64,000 nucleotides of DNA from Candidatus Formimonas warabiya (GCF_002777255.1 NZ_CP017634.1:632903-696902), one strand, 5' to 3'. Counted from the first letter of the stretch, positions 43,056 through 52,634 are shown. Numbers and translations are program-made. Notes: generated from the letters alone by a model not told the origin.

Positions 43056-44657
43056 ATGAAAAAGGTGTTGTTGATGTTGTTGGCTGTAGTTTTCCTAGCA
43101 GGGGCAGTGGCACCGGCGGCCTATGCCTCTCAACCGGCCCATGCCAAGGGATCCGACAAGGCAAAAATGAATCAGGCCCTAAAATTTAAAGACGTGAAAG
43201 GACACTGGGCGGAAAATGTTCTTCTGGAAATGAACGCAAAGGGTTTCGTGAAGGGTTACCAGGATTGTACATACAAACCTGCTAACGTCGTGAGCAAATT
43301 AGAGGCTGTAGTGATGATTGTGCGCGCTTTAGGGCTGGAAGAAGAGGCTCAGGAGGCAAAATTGTCTGCACCCGTGAAAAATGAGAAACAGATCCCGTCC
43401 TGGGCCGCCGGCTATGTCCAGGTTGCCTATGATCAAGGAATTTTAACAGAGGGCGATTTAAAAGCCTTTAGACCCAATCAGGGGGCAAAACGGATCGAAG
43501 TTGCCCTTTGGATTGCCCGGGCTCTTGATCTGGACCAAAAAATTCAACAAAAAATTCAATTAGATTTTGTTGATGATGAGGATATTCCTGGGAACTTAAA
43601 CGGTATTGTGATCATTATGGTTCAAACCGGTATTATGCAGGGAGCTCCCGGACATTACTTTTGGCCCAACAAGCCGATTACCCGGGCGGAAATGGCCGTG
43701 TTGCTGGACAGAATTGACGGCAAGGTAGCCGATAATCAGGGCAAGGAGATATCCGGCAAAATAAAGTCTGTTGATGATGACACCATCACGGTAGAAAAAA
43801 CTGGCTGGACGAAAGAATTTGATTTCTCCGAGGATGTTACGGTCTATCTAGACGGAGATCTGGCTGAGGTAGAGGATCTTGAAGAGGGATACCGGGTAAA
43901 AGTAGTCCTTGATAATGATGGAAAAGTCTCATTTGTGAAAGCTGAAGATGCGGAAAATGAGGAAGATTTTGAAGGAGAAATTACGCAGATTGTATTAGGC
44001 GACGGGGCTCAGATCACTGTTAAATCGGGGAACAAAGAGAAGGCCTTTCGGGTGAATGGTTCCACGGAAATCGAAAAAGACGGCAAGGAAATCTTTTTAT
44101 CTGAACTGGAAATAGGCTGGGAGGTTTCTGTAGAATCTGAGAATGGTGTTGCCATAGACATTACGGTAGACAATGAGGAAGATAACGAAGATGACGAAGA
44201 AACCGAGGAGGAATATGAGGGAACGATTACCGAGGTAGACTCAATTGGTCATCAATCCATCACGATCGAGGACGAAGATGGGAGAACACATACCTTCGAT
44301 GTGGATGAAGACACGGAAATCATTCTGGATGATGAAGACCAGGATCTGGAGGATTTGGAATCTGGTTTTGCTGTAACAGTTACGGTTATCGACGATGTAG
44401 CCACCAGAATTGAAGCAGAGTCGGAAGAGGAAGAGTTTTCCGGGGAAATTGTGGCCCTTACTCTGGGAGATGAACAAACTGTCGTCATCGAAACGGATGA
44501 AAATGACAGGTTTACCTTTGATGTTACCGAGGATACGGAGATTGAATTAGATGGAGACCGGGCAGAATTGGATGATTTAAAAGTTGGGGACACAGTAGAA
44601 ATAACAGCTCAGAACGGTGCCGCCCTGACCATTGATGCAGAGAGAGAGGACGATTAA
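43056..44657 (+). CDS. SLH-domain surface protein with tandem acidic repeats
   Basis: 533-residue exported protein. Signal peptide (1-25), three SLH-like segments (about 45-220; FKDVKGHWAENVLLEM, IPSWAAGYVQVAYDQGIL, GAPGHYFWPNKPITRAEMAVLLDR) that bind secondary cell-wall polymer, then four homologous about 75-residue units (starting near 231, 303, 385 and 459) with pattern G-I-x-x-x-...ITVE...F-V-x-x-x-T-x-I..., rich in Asp/Glu. The units resemble DUF5666-type beta modules. Strongly acidic (possible cation binding). GGGGAG RBS. Confidence 0.88.
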   Translation: MKKVLLMLLAVVFLAGAVAPAAYASQPAHAKGSDKAKMNQALKFKDVKGHWAENVLLEMNAKGFVKGYQDCTYKPANVVSKLEAVVMIVRALGLEEEAQEAKLSAPVKNEKQIPSWAAGYVQVAYDQGILTEGDLKAFRPNQGAKRIEVALWIARALDLDQKIQQKIQLDFVDDEDIPGNLNGIVIIMVQTGIMQGAPGHYFWPNKPITRAEMAVLLDRIDGKVADNQGKEISGKIKSVDDDTITVEKTGWTKEFDFSEDVTVYLDGDLAEVEDLEEGYRVKVVLDNDGKVSFVKAEDAENEEDFEGEITQIVLGDGAQITVKSGNKEKAFRVNGSTEIEKDGKEIFLSELEIGWEVSVESENGVAIDITVDNEEDNEDDEETEEEYEGTITEVDSIGHQSITIEDEDGRTHTFDVDEDTEIILDDEDQDLEDLESGFAVTVTVIDDVATRIEAESEEEEFSGEIVALTLGDEQTVVIETDENDRFTFDVTEDTEIELDGDRAELDDLKVGDTVEITAQNGAALTIDAEREDD

Positions 44658-44759
44658 GAAAATCCCCGGTATCACCTGCCTTCTCTATTTTGGTGCAAAT
44701 ACCAGGTGATATTTACAATGCCATTGTGCATGTAATAAACTTTCCATATCCATTGAAGC

Positions 44760-44811
44760 AAGTTCTTAATTCAGATGGAGATTCTTTTACTCCATCTGAA
44801 TTTTAGAACTG
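44760..44811 (+). terminator. Long hairpin after SLH gene
   Basis: AATTCAGATGGAG (44768-44780) is perfectly complementary to 44790-44802; the pairing continues outwards to AGTTCT / AGAACT. About 100 bases past the SLH stop; terminator or palindromic element. Confidence 0.6.
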
Positions 44812-44819
44812 CAAATGCA

Positions 44820-44918
44820 TGACTTAGTTGGCGTTTGACTCCCGCATATTTGGGGACATTCCTAAGAGAGGTGTGTCCCCTGACCGCTGATGGCGGGAGA
44901 CTTACGCCAAGTTAGTCA
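44820..44918. repeat. Nested REP-like palindrome
   Basis: Outer arms TGACTTAGTTGGCGT (44820-44834) and ACGCCAAGTTAGTCA (44904-44918) match 13/15; inside them GACTCCCGC pairs with GCGGGAGAC-like sequence; in the centre is GGGGACATTCCT-AAGAG-AGGTGTGTCCCC, the same half-sites as the element at 8124-8175. Confidence 0.6.
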
Positions 44919-45452
44919 GGTTAAAATAACTACCTCCTTTGGGCTAGTGGGGCTGGCGAAACCTGCACATTTGACCAAATGGGGGTAGTTCTTCTTTACT
45001 CAGCGCTAAAGCTTTTTGGAGCCACCTGCCTAGCAGGTGATTTTCGTGATACAAAATACAAAAAAGAATAACCGTCTGGAGAACGGTTATAACAGAAAAC
45101 AACAAAGAAAACTGCATATAAAGGGCATACAATGGACATAAAATTGAGAAGCATGACACAACTTTATTGTAGAGTGTGGGACGAATAATCACAATACTTA
45201 GAGGATGTTTGGTCAAAAATTTAAACCAAAGAGCAAAAAATTAAAGGCCTCATTCTCTGATCAAAAAGTTTGAGAATAATCTCACTACTTCATTGACGTT
45301 GCAGACATCTTTTGAAGAAGCAGGAAAATGTCCGAATTCTTCAAGAATCTTGTCGAAATATTTGACAAATATATCCTGATATACTATTATTTAAAAGATG
45401 AGTTCCTTAGCGATAGTACTTTTTAGTTTAGAAATGGGGAGGTTGTAAACGG

Positions 45453-45557
45453 GTGGTTGAACGAAAATGTCCCCGGTGTGGAAAGAGAGTTTTCAGTGCC
45501 GATACGATTAATGATTGGTATTGCCCCTATTGCGGGGCGAACATTCCCAGGTTTTAA
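45453..45557 (+). CDS. Mini zinc-ribbon protein
   Basis: 34-residue protein starting with GTG, with GGGGAGG about 10 bases upstream. Two CxxC pairs, CPRC and CPYC, 15 residues apart give a complete zinc ribbon; the rest is basic (VVERK, KRVFSADTIND). Such minimal ribbons can stabilise or bind nucleic acid/protein; function unknown. Too short for ordinary gene calling. Confidence 0.6.
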   Translation: MVERKCPRCGKRVFSADTINDWYCPYCGANIPRF

Positions 45558-45656
45558 GTTTTTGTTTTTTTAAATTAAGACAATAAAGTACTGTCAAAGC
45601 CTTTCTGGGCTTTTTTCTTTTTGCATCAAGTGCTCATGAGAAGATCCGCACATGGA

Positions 45657-45911
45657 CTAATCTTCCATGTGCTTCATTTGTTCTTCAAAACTGGCATGGG
45701 GTTCTTCACCATCATGGGTAGAAGCCGCTGGCTGCAGTCCCTTTATATCCCGGGAATGGGCATGGATTTCTTCTTTCTCCAGGAGTATTTCGCTAATATC
45801 GTCTGCTTTTACCTGAATACCATTTTGCAAATAGACCGATAAAATCTCTTTTGCTGTGGCTTCATCCACTGGGGGAAAATCCGACAAAGTAATGCGGAAT
45901 GTTACCTTCAT
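45657..45911 (-). CDS. Hypothetical protein
   Basis: 84-residue soluble protein with RBS GAGGAGGG. Predicted alpha/beta N-terminal half (MKVTFRITLSDFPPVDEATAKEILSVYLQNGIQVKADDISEILL) followed by a His/Glu-rich tail (HAHSRDI, HDGEEPHASFEEQMKHMED), possibly metal-binding. No family recognised. Confidence 0.65.
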   Translation of the reverse strand: MKVTFRITLSDFPPVDEATAKEILSVYLQNGIQVKADDISEILLEKEEIHAHSRDIKGLQPAASTHDGEEPHASFEEQMKHMED

Positions 45912-46050
45912 GGTTTAAACCCTCCTCTTATGTATGATTAATAAATCATACCATATTTTTTAGTAAATTTGAACAATTAAGAATATTATATGAATAACTT
46001 ATTTGCACGAATCTATGATACAATACGAATAAAAACCAGAGGACAAATAA

Positions 46051-46995
46051 ATGGAGAAGACAACCAGTTTGGCTCTTAACCAGGATCAGAAACTTGGTAT
46101 TCGATACGCTTTGGCCGCTTATGGCGCATGGGGACTATTGCCGGTATATTGGAAAGTGATAAGTGCGGTGCCGGCGGTCCAAATTTTGGCGCACCGGATT
46201 TTCTGGTCTTTTATTTTCGTGGGAGGATTACTGATTGCGCAAAAGGGTCATCACTCTGTCATGCACGTAATTAGGACACCGAAATATATGCTGTGTTTTT
46301 TGGCCAGTTCTCTGCTTTTGACGACAAATTGGGGCGTATATATCTGGGCCAATAATCACAATCATATGATTGAAACAAGCTTGGGTTATTTTATTAATCC
46401 TTTAGTAAGTATTTTACTGGGGATGATATTCCTGAAAGAGAAAATTGAATTTTGGCAGATCGTTGCGGTGTTATTAGCTGGAACCGGGGTAAGCTATATG
46501 GTTTTTGAATACGGAAAATTTCCCTGGATTGCCTTAATTCTTGCCCTGACCTTCGGTTTTTACTCCCTAATTCGAAAAGTAGTCCCTGTAGAATCATTAA
46601 CCGGTTTGTTCATCGAAACAAGTGTAATGACCCCGATAGCCTTTATTTATCTCATAGTTCTAGGGGCAGAAGGAAAAGAAATGTTTTTCTCGGCCGGATT
46701 AAAGATATCACTTTTACTAATATTTGCCGGGGTGATTACTGCTTATCCGTTAATGTGGCTGGTAAATGGGGCAAAAAGGCTTCCTCTTAAAACCATCGGC
46801 TTTTGCCAGTATCTTGCCCCCAGCCTGATGCTGGTCATTGGTGTGATCATTTATCAAGAGCCTTTTACGGAAATGCACCGCATCAGTTTTTCCTTCATTT
46901 GGAGTGCCTTGCTCATTTATTCGCTGTCTACGGCATCCTTTATGCAGAAATTAAACCCATTCGCCAGGAGAGAAAAATGGAGGGGGAGATTATAA
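46051..46995 (+). CDS. rarD: RarD-type EamA permease
   Basis: 314-residue inner-membrane transporter of the DMT superfamily with ten predicted helices in two EamA halves. The characteristic RarD features are YAAYGAWGLLPVYWK near the N terminus, HRIFWSFIF, and LGYFINPLVSILLGMIFLKE. Substrate is unproven (RarD is named for chloramphenicol resistance in Pseudomonas). Starts at ATG after GAGGA. The lipid kinase gene follows 21 bases later. Confidence 0.9.
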   Translation: MEKTTSLALNQDQKLGIRYALAAYGAWGLLPVYWKVISAVPAVQILAHRIFWSFIFVGGLLIAQKGHHSVMHVIRTPKYMLCFLASSLLLTTNWGVYIWANNHNHMIETSLGYFINPLVSILLGMIFLKEKIEFWQIVAVLLAGTGVSYMVFEYGKFPWIALILALTFGFYSLIRKVVPVESLTGLFIETSVMTPIAFIYLIVLGAEGKEMFFSAGLKISLLLIFAGVITAYPLMWLVNGAKRLPLKTIGFCQYLAPSLMLVIGVIIYQEPFTEMHRISFSFIWSALLIYSLSTASFMQKLNPFARREKWRGRL

Positions 46996-47016
46996 AATTT
47001 TAAAGAACTTCGAGAA

Positions 47017-47973
47017 ATGAGCAAAATTTATTTTATTGTGAACCCTTGTGCCGGGAACGGTGCCACCAGACGATGGTGGCTCAGCTATTTGCCTGTTTTA
47101 GACCGGACAGGCTTGAATTTTCAGTGGTCATTTACCCAGGGGCCCTTTACCGCTCCGGCTATTGCCGCTCAAGCGGTAGATTCAGGCTATGATATTCTTG
47201 TAGCAGTTGGGGGAGACGGAACCGTCCATGAAGTCGTAAATGGAATCATCAGAAATAGTGGCTTCACTTTGACCACTCCGGCTTTGGCCATCTGGCCCAG
47301 GGGGACGGGATGTGATTTGGGCAGAACATTAGGGATTAGGAATAAAAAGGAAGACTTGATTGGCTTGCTTAGCGGGGGTGAAGCAATCTGGGTGGATGTC
47401 GGACAGGCAGAATTTATCAGTAATGATGGAGAAAAAAATCTTTCGCGATACTTTTTAAACGTGGCTGAAGTAGGACTTGGCGGTGAAACAGCGGCTAAGG
47501 TAAATGAGACAACAAAGGTTTTGGGAGGCTTTTTTTCTTTCCTTTGGGGATCCTTGACTTCCATCTGCACTTATCGTAGCCCATATCTCCGCATGGTAAT
47601 TGATGAGAAGCATTCCCGGGAAGGCCGGTACACCCTGATCGCCTGTGGAAATGGCAGGTTCTTTGGGGGTGGGATGATGATTTGCCCAAAGGCAAAAATA
47701 AATGACGGCTATTTTGACATCGTCGCAATAGAAGCAATGGGCAAAAGCAATCTCATCTATAACTTGCCGAAAGTATACTCCGGAAGGCATCTGGAACATG
47801 CAAAGGTGTGGCATGCCCGGGCTAAATCCCTATTGATTCAATCCCGGGGAAGGGTTCTGGTAAACCTGGATGGGGAACAGCCAGGAATTGTACAAGCAAA
47901 ATTTACGATCATACCCAAGGCAATTAAATTGCTCGTCCCCAAACAATTTCCAACTATGTTCGGAGAAGTTTAA
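47017..47973 (+). CDS. Diacylglycerol/lipid kinase family protein
   Basis: 318-residue DagK/YegS-like lipid kinase. It phosphorylates diacylglycerol or a related lipid at the inner face of the membrane. The catalytic/nucleotide motif is AVGGDGTVHEVVNG (about residues 66-79), preceded by NPCAGNG; later WPRGTGCDLGRTLG and VNLDGEQPG (substrate site) are typical. RBS is weak (GAACTTCGAG), suggesting coupling to rarD. Confidence 0.9.
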   Translation: MSKIYFIVNPCAGNGATRRWWLSYLPVLDRTGLNFQWSFTQGPFTAPAIAAQAVDSGYDILVAVGGDGTVHEVVNGIIRNSGFTLTTPALAIWPRGTGCDLGRTLGIRNKKEDLIGLLSGGEAIWVDVGQAEFISNDGEKNLSRYFLNVAEVGLGGETAAKVNETTKVLGGFFSFLWGSLTSICTYRSPYLRMVIDEKHSREGRYTLIACGNGRFFGGGMMICPKAKINDGYFDIVAIEAMGKSNLIYNLPKVYSGRHLEHAKVWHARAKSLLIQSRGRVLVNLDGEQPGIVQAKFTIIPKAIKLLVPKQFPTMFGEV

Positions 47974-47990
47974 ACCCCATCAACAAATTA

Positions 47991-48021
47991 CCGGATGCTC
48001 CAAATTTTTGGGAGCATCCGG
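47991..48021 (+). terminator. Terminator-like hairpin
   Basis: CCGGATGCTCC / GGAGCATCCGG 11-bp perfect stem with a 9-nt loop, 18 bases after the lipid kinase gene; no T-run follows, so it may act with the hairpin at 48112. Confidence 0.6.
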
Positions 48022-48060
48022 CGCCATACGAGCCGAACCCGATACCCGGATCCAGAAAAA

Positions 48061-48103
48061 AGTAAGCAATATTGATTTAGTTTTTTCCCGGTAACCGGTT
48101 CCC
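48061..48103. repeat. Intergenic repeat, copy 1
   Basis: AGTAAGCAATATTGATTTAG then TTTTCCCGGTAACCGG: recurs in diverged form at 60203-60252. It is preceded and followed by CCCGGATCC, suggesting a small element with paired ends. Confidence 0.35.
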
Positions 48104-48111
48104 GGATCCCG

Positions 48112-48135
48112 AAAAGCCCTTTGGGCTTTTTTATT
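48112..48135 (+). terminator. Rho-independent terminator
   Basis: AAAAGCCC / GGGCTTTT stem with 3-nt loop and T tail; plus-strand terminator between the lipid kinase gene and the convergent ligase gene. Confidence 0.75.
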
Positions 48136-49654
48136 TATACAAGCCCATACTTTCTGCTTCCCGAAGCTGCTTTTTGTCAATCTTTCCTGTAGCGGTTTTA
48201 GGAATACTCTCGAGCAGTTGCACTTGGCGGGGACATTTAAAGTTAGCCAATCTCTCACGGCAAAAGACGGAGAATTCTTTCGGTACTGCCGTTTCACCAG
48301 GTTTTAAAACAATAAAGGCCTTAGGCACTTCACCTCTTAGACTATCATGAATGCCGATTACCGCTGCCTCTGCAACCTTGGGATGTTGGTACAGGCATTC
48401 TTCAACTTCTCTGGGATATACGTTGAGTCCGCTGACAATCAACATGTCCTTCTTCCGGTCGACGATGTAAATGTAACCGTCGGCATCTTTTTTGCCCAGG
48501 TCGCCGGTGTGGAACCAGCCATCTTTGATAGCCTCCGCGGTGGCTTCCGGCTGGTTGAGATAGCCTTTCATGACGTTGGGGCCTTGCACACAGATTTCTC
48601 CAATTTCTTCCGGAGGCAGTTCCTGGTCATTTTCATTTACAATCTTCACCTTGACTCCTTCTAAAGGTGTCCCCACAGAACCGGGCTTCCGCAGGCTCAT
48701 GGGGTTGGCATAGGAGACAGGAGAGGTTTCTGTAGGGCCGTTTCCTTCAATCACAATGATACCGTATTCATCCTCAAAAAGATGCATGATTTCTAAGGGC
48801 ATCGGTGCTCCGCCAGAAAAACACAGGCGCAAAGAGGAAAGATCAATTTCATTTGTGTTTCCGGAGTTTTGCAGGATGGCAGCATACATGGCGGGAACCC
48901 CGCAAAAAAGGGTCACTTTGTGTTTGCCGATTTCCTTCAGTACGTGATCCGGCCGAAACTGGGCCATTACGGTAATGCTTCCTCCGGAATAAATAGGACA
49001 GAGCATGGCCGCCATTTGCGCATAAGAATGAAACAAGGGAAGGACACACAAATGGTTGTCCTTCGGGTTCATTTCTACATGGTTTACCACAGCAGCCGCA
49101 TCAAACATTAAATTGCTATGTGAGAGTAAGGCTCCTTTCGGCTTTCCCGTTGTGCCTGATGTATAAAGACAGGCGGCAATATCCTCCGGGTTGATGGCAA
49201 CTTTGACGGGTGCGGATGGTATCGAGATCAAATCATCCCAAGAGATTACATCCTCATCGGATTCTCCGCCGATGACGATGATTTTTTTCAGCGCGGGAAT
49301 TTGACCCCAAACGCTTTCCACTAAAGGCAAAAATGCTTGGGTCGTGATGAGAAAAACCACTTCGGCATCATTTAAAATATATTTAATTTCCTCCCCTTTA
49401 AAAAGAGGGTTTAAAGGAATAACTGTCCCGCCGGCCCGGGTAATGGCAAAATAAGCTCTGATAAAATCCGGTGAGTTTGCGAGGAGAAGGCTCACCCGCT
49501 GTTGGTACCCTAAGCCAAGATCGATAAAGCCCTGGGCAAGGTTGTCCACTTCTTGATCAAACTGACCGTAAGTAATTTCGGTATCCCCAAAAAAAATCGC
49601 TTTTTTGTCTGGAAGACGGGCGGCCGTGTTTCGTAAAAAAAGATCTACTGACAT
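48131..49654 (-). CDS. Long-chain acyl-CoA ligase
   Basis: 507-residue adenylating enzyme of the FadD type, activating fatty acids as acyl-CoA via acyl-AMP. Motifs: YTSGTTGKPKGALLSHSN (P-loop-like, about 164-181), YGIIVIEGNGPTETSP, GWFHTGDLGKKDADGYIYIVDRKKDMLIVSG, and the C-terminal catalytic Lys in PKTATGKIDKKQL. AAAGGAGGAG RBS. Single gene, convergent with the lipid kinase. Confidence 0.92.
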   Translation of the reverse strand: MSVDLFLRNTAARLPDKKAIFFGDTEITYGQFDQEVDNLAQGFIDLGLGYQQRVSLLLANSPDFIRAYFAITRAGGTVIPLNPLFKGEEIKYILNDAEVVFLITTQAFLPLVESVWGQIPALKKIIVIGGESDEDVISWDDLISIPSAPVKVAINPEDIAACLYTSGTTGKPKGALLSHSNLMFDAAAVVNHVEMNPKDNHLCVLPLFHSYAQMAAMLCPIYSGGSITVMAQFRPDHVLKEIGKHKVTLFCGVPAMYAAILQNSGNTNEIDLSSLRLCFSGGAPMPLEIMHLFEDEYGIIVIEGNGPTETSPVSYANPMSLRKPGSVGTPLEGVKVKIVNENDQELPPEEIGEICVQGPNVMKGYLNQPEATAEAIKDGWFHTGDLGKKDADGYIYIVDRKKDMLIVSGLNVYPREVEECLYQHPKVAEAAVIGIHDSLRGEVPKAFIVLKPGETAVPKEFSVFCRERLANFKCPRQVQLLESIPKTATGKIDKKQLREAESMGLYK

Positions 49655-49913
49655 AAATCTCCTCCTTTATAGGTATTTAATGCTTCATGATAGTAGTTTA
49701 ATTTTACCGGCTTTTTCCCCGAAAAACCATATTCTGTCTCAAAATTTTTTTCCTTTCCCAATACTTTTTTTGTCGAAATTCGGAAACAAAAATCCCTGGT
49801 AAAACGTCTAAATGAAATAGTAACACACAAGTTTGTCTTATGGAGGTGGAAAATATTTAATAATTATGAAAAGATATGAAATACGTCATTGGACAGGAAT
49901 GAGGAGTGGTTAA

Positions 49914-51557
49914 ATGAATTTTAAACATGATCATTTATTCAAAACGTTAGTTGCATTGCTGCTGGTAAGTTTTTTAATTTTTAATGTCTCCTTTCCTGTT
50001 TTTGCCCAAGATGAGAAAAAAGTTAACGTCAGAGTGGACGGACAATCCGTTAATTTCGATGTCGCACCTTATATTGACAGTCAAAACCGCACCATTGTTC
50101 CTCTGCGCTTTATTGGGGAAGAATTGGGATACAGTTTTGCCTGGGATGCTCAAACCAAACAGGTTGCTTTTGCCGGTGACGGCGTATTGATTTTTCTTAC
50201 CATCGGTAAAAAAGAGGCGACCGTAAACGGTGATCAGGTTCTTTTGGACACTGCGGCAGTAACAAGAAACGGCAGGGCAATGGTGCCTTTGCGTTTTATT
50301 GTGGAGAATTTAGGGGCCACAGTGCAGTATGATACCGCGAAAAATCTGGTTAATATTGTAACGAAAGAGGGGGGCGAAATGCCTGTTACTGAAACCAGAA
50401 CCGCTGTGGTATCGGAAGATGGCGTGAATATCCGAAGTGGACCTGGCCAAACATATAAGGTAATTTCTCAGGCGAACAAAGGTAATACCTTTAAGATATT
50501 GGGCCAAAGCAACGATTGGTATCAAATTGAAATCACCGGCAATTCCTCCGGGTGGATCGCAGGTTGGCTGGTTTCGGTACGGACGGACAGCTCTTTGCCT
50601 TCCCGCAGCGAAGAACCCGGGGAAGGAAGGGATCCTCCCGTAACATCCCAGCCCGGACCATTGGCTTCTATTACGGAAGTAAGTGTGGATACCTCCCAAG
50701 GAGATCCTTTGCTCACAGTTACGGGTGATCAAACCCTTAATTATGCCACGTCCATTTTGGACAATCCGCGCCGGCTGGTTTTGGACTTTTTCAATGCTGT
50801 CTTAGACACGGAGGAAATCGAATCTGAAGATTTAGAAGTTGACACGGAATTGGTAGATGGGGTTCGTATGGCCCAGTTTTCGGATAATCAGGTGAGAATT
50901 GTGGTGGATGTTTCCGGTCCTGCCGGGCTTACCCTAGCTTCCGGTAGTGGGAAAACCTTATCCTTTAAAATCGGTAAACCAACTTTACAGGGTAAGACCA
51001 TCGTGATCGATCCCGGACACGCCAGTATTCAGCCGGGAGGATGGGCGGATCCCGGAGCAGTTGGTCCGACAAATCTCAAAGAAAAAGACGTCGTGCTCGA
51101 TATGGGGGTAAGTGTTGCGGAAATTTTAAAAGCACAAGGAGCAAAGGTGATTATGACCCGGACGGGCGATACTAATTTGACTTTGGGTGGCAGGGCCGAC
51201 GTAGCTAATAAAAATAAAGCGGATATATTTGTCTCCATCCATGTCAATGCTAATGTGAGCAGAACGACTAACGGCACATCCACTTACTTTTTCGGTGACG
51301 TGGCCGGTCAATATCAGGCAAGAGAAAAATTAGCGAAATCAGTCCAACAGGAGTTGGTTAAATCGATTCAGCGAAAAAATATCGGGGTGCTTCAGGCTAA
51401 TTTTGCTGTTTTACGCTATACCCAGGTGCCTTCTATTTTAGTGGAGACTGCGTTTATTTCCAATTATGAGGAAGAAAAGCTTCTGGCTGATCCGGCGTTT
51501 CGTTTAAAAGTAGCTCAAGGGATTGCCAATGGCATTGAACGGTATTTTTTAAACTAA
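49914..51557 (+). CDS. N-acetylmuramoyl-L-alanine amidase, multidomain
   Basis: 547-residue exported cell-wall hydrolase. Signal peptide (1-32), copper-amine-oxidase-N-type stalk (about 38-150, TIVPLRFIGEELGY and MVPLRFIVENLGA), bacterial SH3 domain (about 163-222, VNIRSGPGQTYKVI), AMIN-like domain (about 240-355) and Amidase_3 (about 360-547; IDPGHASIQPGGWADPGAVG, VSIHVNAN, LVETAFISN with the catalytic Glu). It cleaves the amide bond between MurNAc and the stem peptide. GAGGAG RBS. Confidence 0.93.
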   Translation: MNFKHDHLFKTLVALLLVSFLIFNVSFPVFAQDEKKVNVRVDGQSVNFDVAPYIDSQNRTIVPLRFIGEELGYSFAWDAQTKQVAFAGDGVLIFLTIGKKEATVNGDQVLLDTAAVTRNGRAMVPLRFIVENLGATVQYDTAKNLVNIVTKEGGEMPVTETRTAVVSEDGVNIRSGPGQTYKVISQANKGNTFKILGQSNDWYQIEITGNSSGWIAGWLVSVRTDSSLPSRSEEPGEGRDPPVTSQPGPLASITEVSVDTSQGDPLLTVTGDQTLNYATSILDNPRRLVLDFFNAVLDTEEIESEDLEVDTELVDGVRMAQFSDNQVRIVVDVSGPAGLTLASGSGKTLSFKIGKPTLQGKTIVIDPGHASIQPGGWADPGAVGPTNLKEKDVVLDMGVSVAEILKAQGAKVIMTRTGDTNLTLGGRADVANKNKADIFVSIHVNANVSRTTNGTSTYFFGDVAGQYQAREKLAKSVQQELVKSIQRKNIGVLQANFAVLRYTQVPSILVETAFISNYEEEKLLADPAFRLKVAQGIANGIERYFLN

Positions 51558-51586
51558 AATTAATATTTTAGCGCTGACAATTGACC

Positions 51587-51625
51587 AAAGAAGCTGTAGT
51601 TATTTTTCTCAGCTTCTTTGTTTTT
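51587..51625 (+). terminator. Rho-independent terminator
   Basis: AAAGAAGCTG (51587-51596) pairs with CAGCTTCTTT (51610-51619); GTTTTT follows. Confidence 0.85.
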
Positions 51626-51686
51626 ACGGATTGTCCCTAAGAAAAATGGCATAATAAAATGAATAATACTTAAGGATGGTGTATTT

Positions 51687-52610
51687 ATGACGAAAGCATT
51701 CACCCGAGCAGGGATTCTATTTTTCGTAGCTCTCGTTTTCTTCGTTGGTTGTACAGCTAACCCTTCTCAAAAGGAAATGGATGTTTCCACGGAAAAAGTA
51801 AACCTGTATTATGGGGATAGCAACAACGAAAAACTGGTTACCGAAGAACGAGAAGTATCTTTTTCCCCAGAGGCTGATAAATACAAAATAATTCTTGAGG
51901 AATTAATCAAAGGGCCGGAGGACAAAAATCTCCGGGCCAATATTTCACCAAACACCAAAGTATTTGGCACCATTAAACAGGGCAACGACTTGATCGTCGA
52001 TTTCAGCCGGGACTTTAATCAATTTGGCGGCAGTGTGGCGGAGATCATTAGCGTGGCCTCGGTCGTTAATACCATGACCCAACTAGATAATATCAACAGA
52101 GTGAAAATTCTGGTGGAGGGACAGGAATTGATTGGGCCGAGCGGAGAACCCAGAGGATTTATGGCGTCTTTCGGTGATACGCAAGAAACAACCACGGATG
52201 TAGTGCTGTATTTTGGGAACAAAGATGCCACGAAAGTTATTGGGGAAACGAGGAAAATTCCCGGCTCTGCCGATGAAAACAGGGACGGATTTATTAAAAA
52301 GGTACTGGAGAAATTAATTGCCGGGCCCCAGCGCTCCGATTTATACCGGACCATTCCGAAAGAAGTAAAAGTACAGTCTGTGGAAATAACGGACGGCACA
52401 GCTTTTATAGATTTTTCTCAGGAAATGCATACAAAGCATTGGGGCGGGTCAGCCGGTGAATCTATGACGATTAATTCTGTGGCAAATACGCTGACGGAAT
52501 TTGATTTTATCAAAAGAGTTAAAATGACAGTGAATAAAGAACCGCTGGCAATTGAAAACACCATTCTAGAGGAGCCGGTAGAGCGTAACGAAAGCATCAT
52601 TGAGCGTTAA
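51687..52610 (+). CDS. GerMN-domain lipoprotein
   Basis: 307-residue lipoprotein. Signal with lipobox FVGC (about residue 22); then two GerMN domains (about 35-165 and 175-295), each ending in the similar segments NDLIVDFSRDFNQFGGSVAEIISVASVVNTMTQ and DGTAFIDFSQEMHTKHWGGSAGESMTINSVANTLTE. GerM is involved in sporulation and germination in Bacillus. RBS is weak (TAAGGATGG). Confidence 0.9.
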   Translation: MTKAFTRAGILFFVALVFFVGCTANPSQKEMDVSTEKVNLYYGDSNNEKLVTEEREVSFSPEADKYKIILEELIKGPEDKNLRANISPNTKVFGTIKQGNDLIVDFSRDFNQFGGSVAEIISVASVVNTMTQLDNINRVKILVEGQELIGPSGEPRGFMASFGDTQETTTDVVLYFGNKDATKVIGETRKIPGSADENRDGFIKKVLEKLIAGPQRSDLYRTIPKEVKVQSVEITDGTAFIDFSQEMHTKHWGGSAGESMTINSVANTLTEFDFIKRVKMTVNKEPLAIENTILEEPVERNESIIER

Positions 52611-52634
52611 GTCTTTCATAGAGCAAATTTTTTC

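Larger units (their letters stand above)
44658..45452. other. Palindrome-rich intergenic region
   Basis: 795 bases without a convincing gene. It holds a hairpin of 20-bp arms (about 44760-44811, with 3-4 mismatches, T-run after) that probably terminates the SLH gene, a large nested palindrome (44820-44918), and then low-structure AT-rich sequence. A 90-codon minus-strand frame at 44944-45216 lacks an RBS and is not accepted. Confidence 0.6.

Noticed and set aside
44944..45216. 90-codon hydrophobic minus-strand frame
   Set aside because: TTG start without an RBS, and no recognisable family; hydrophobicity is expected of AT-rich noncoding sequence.
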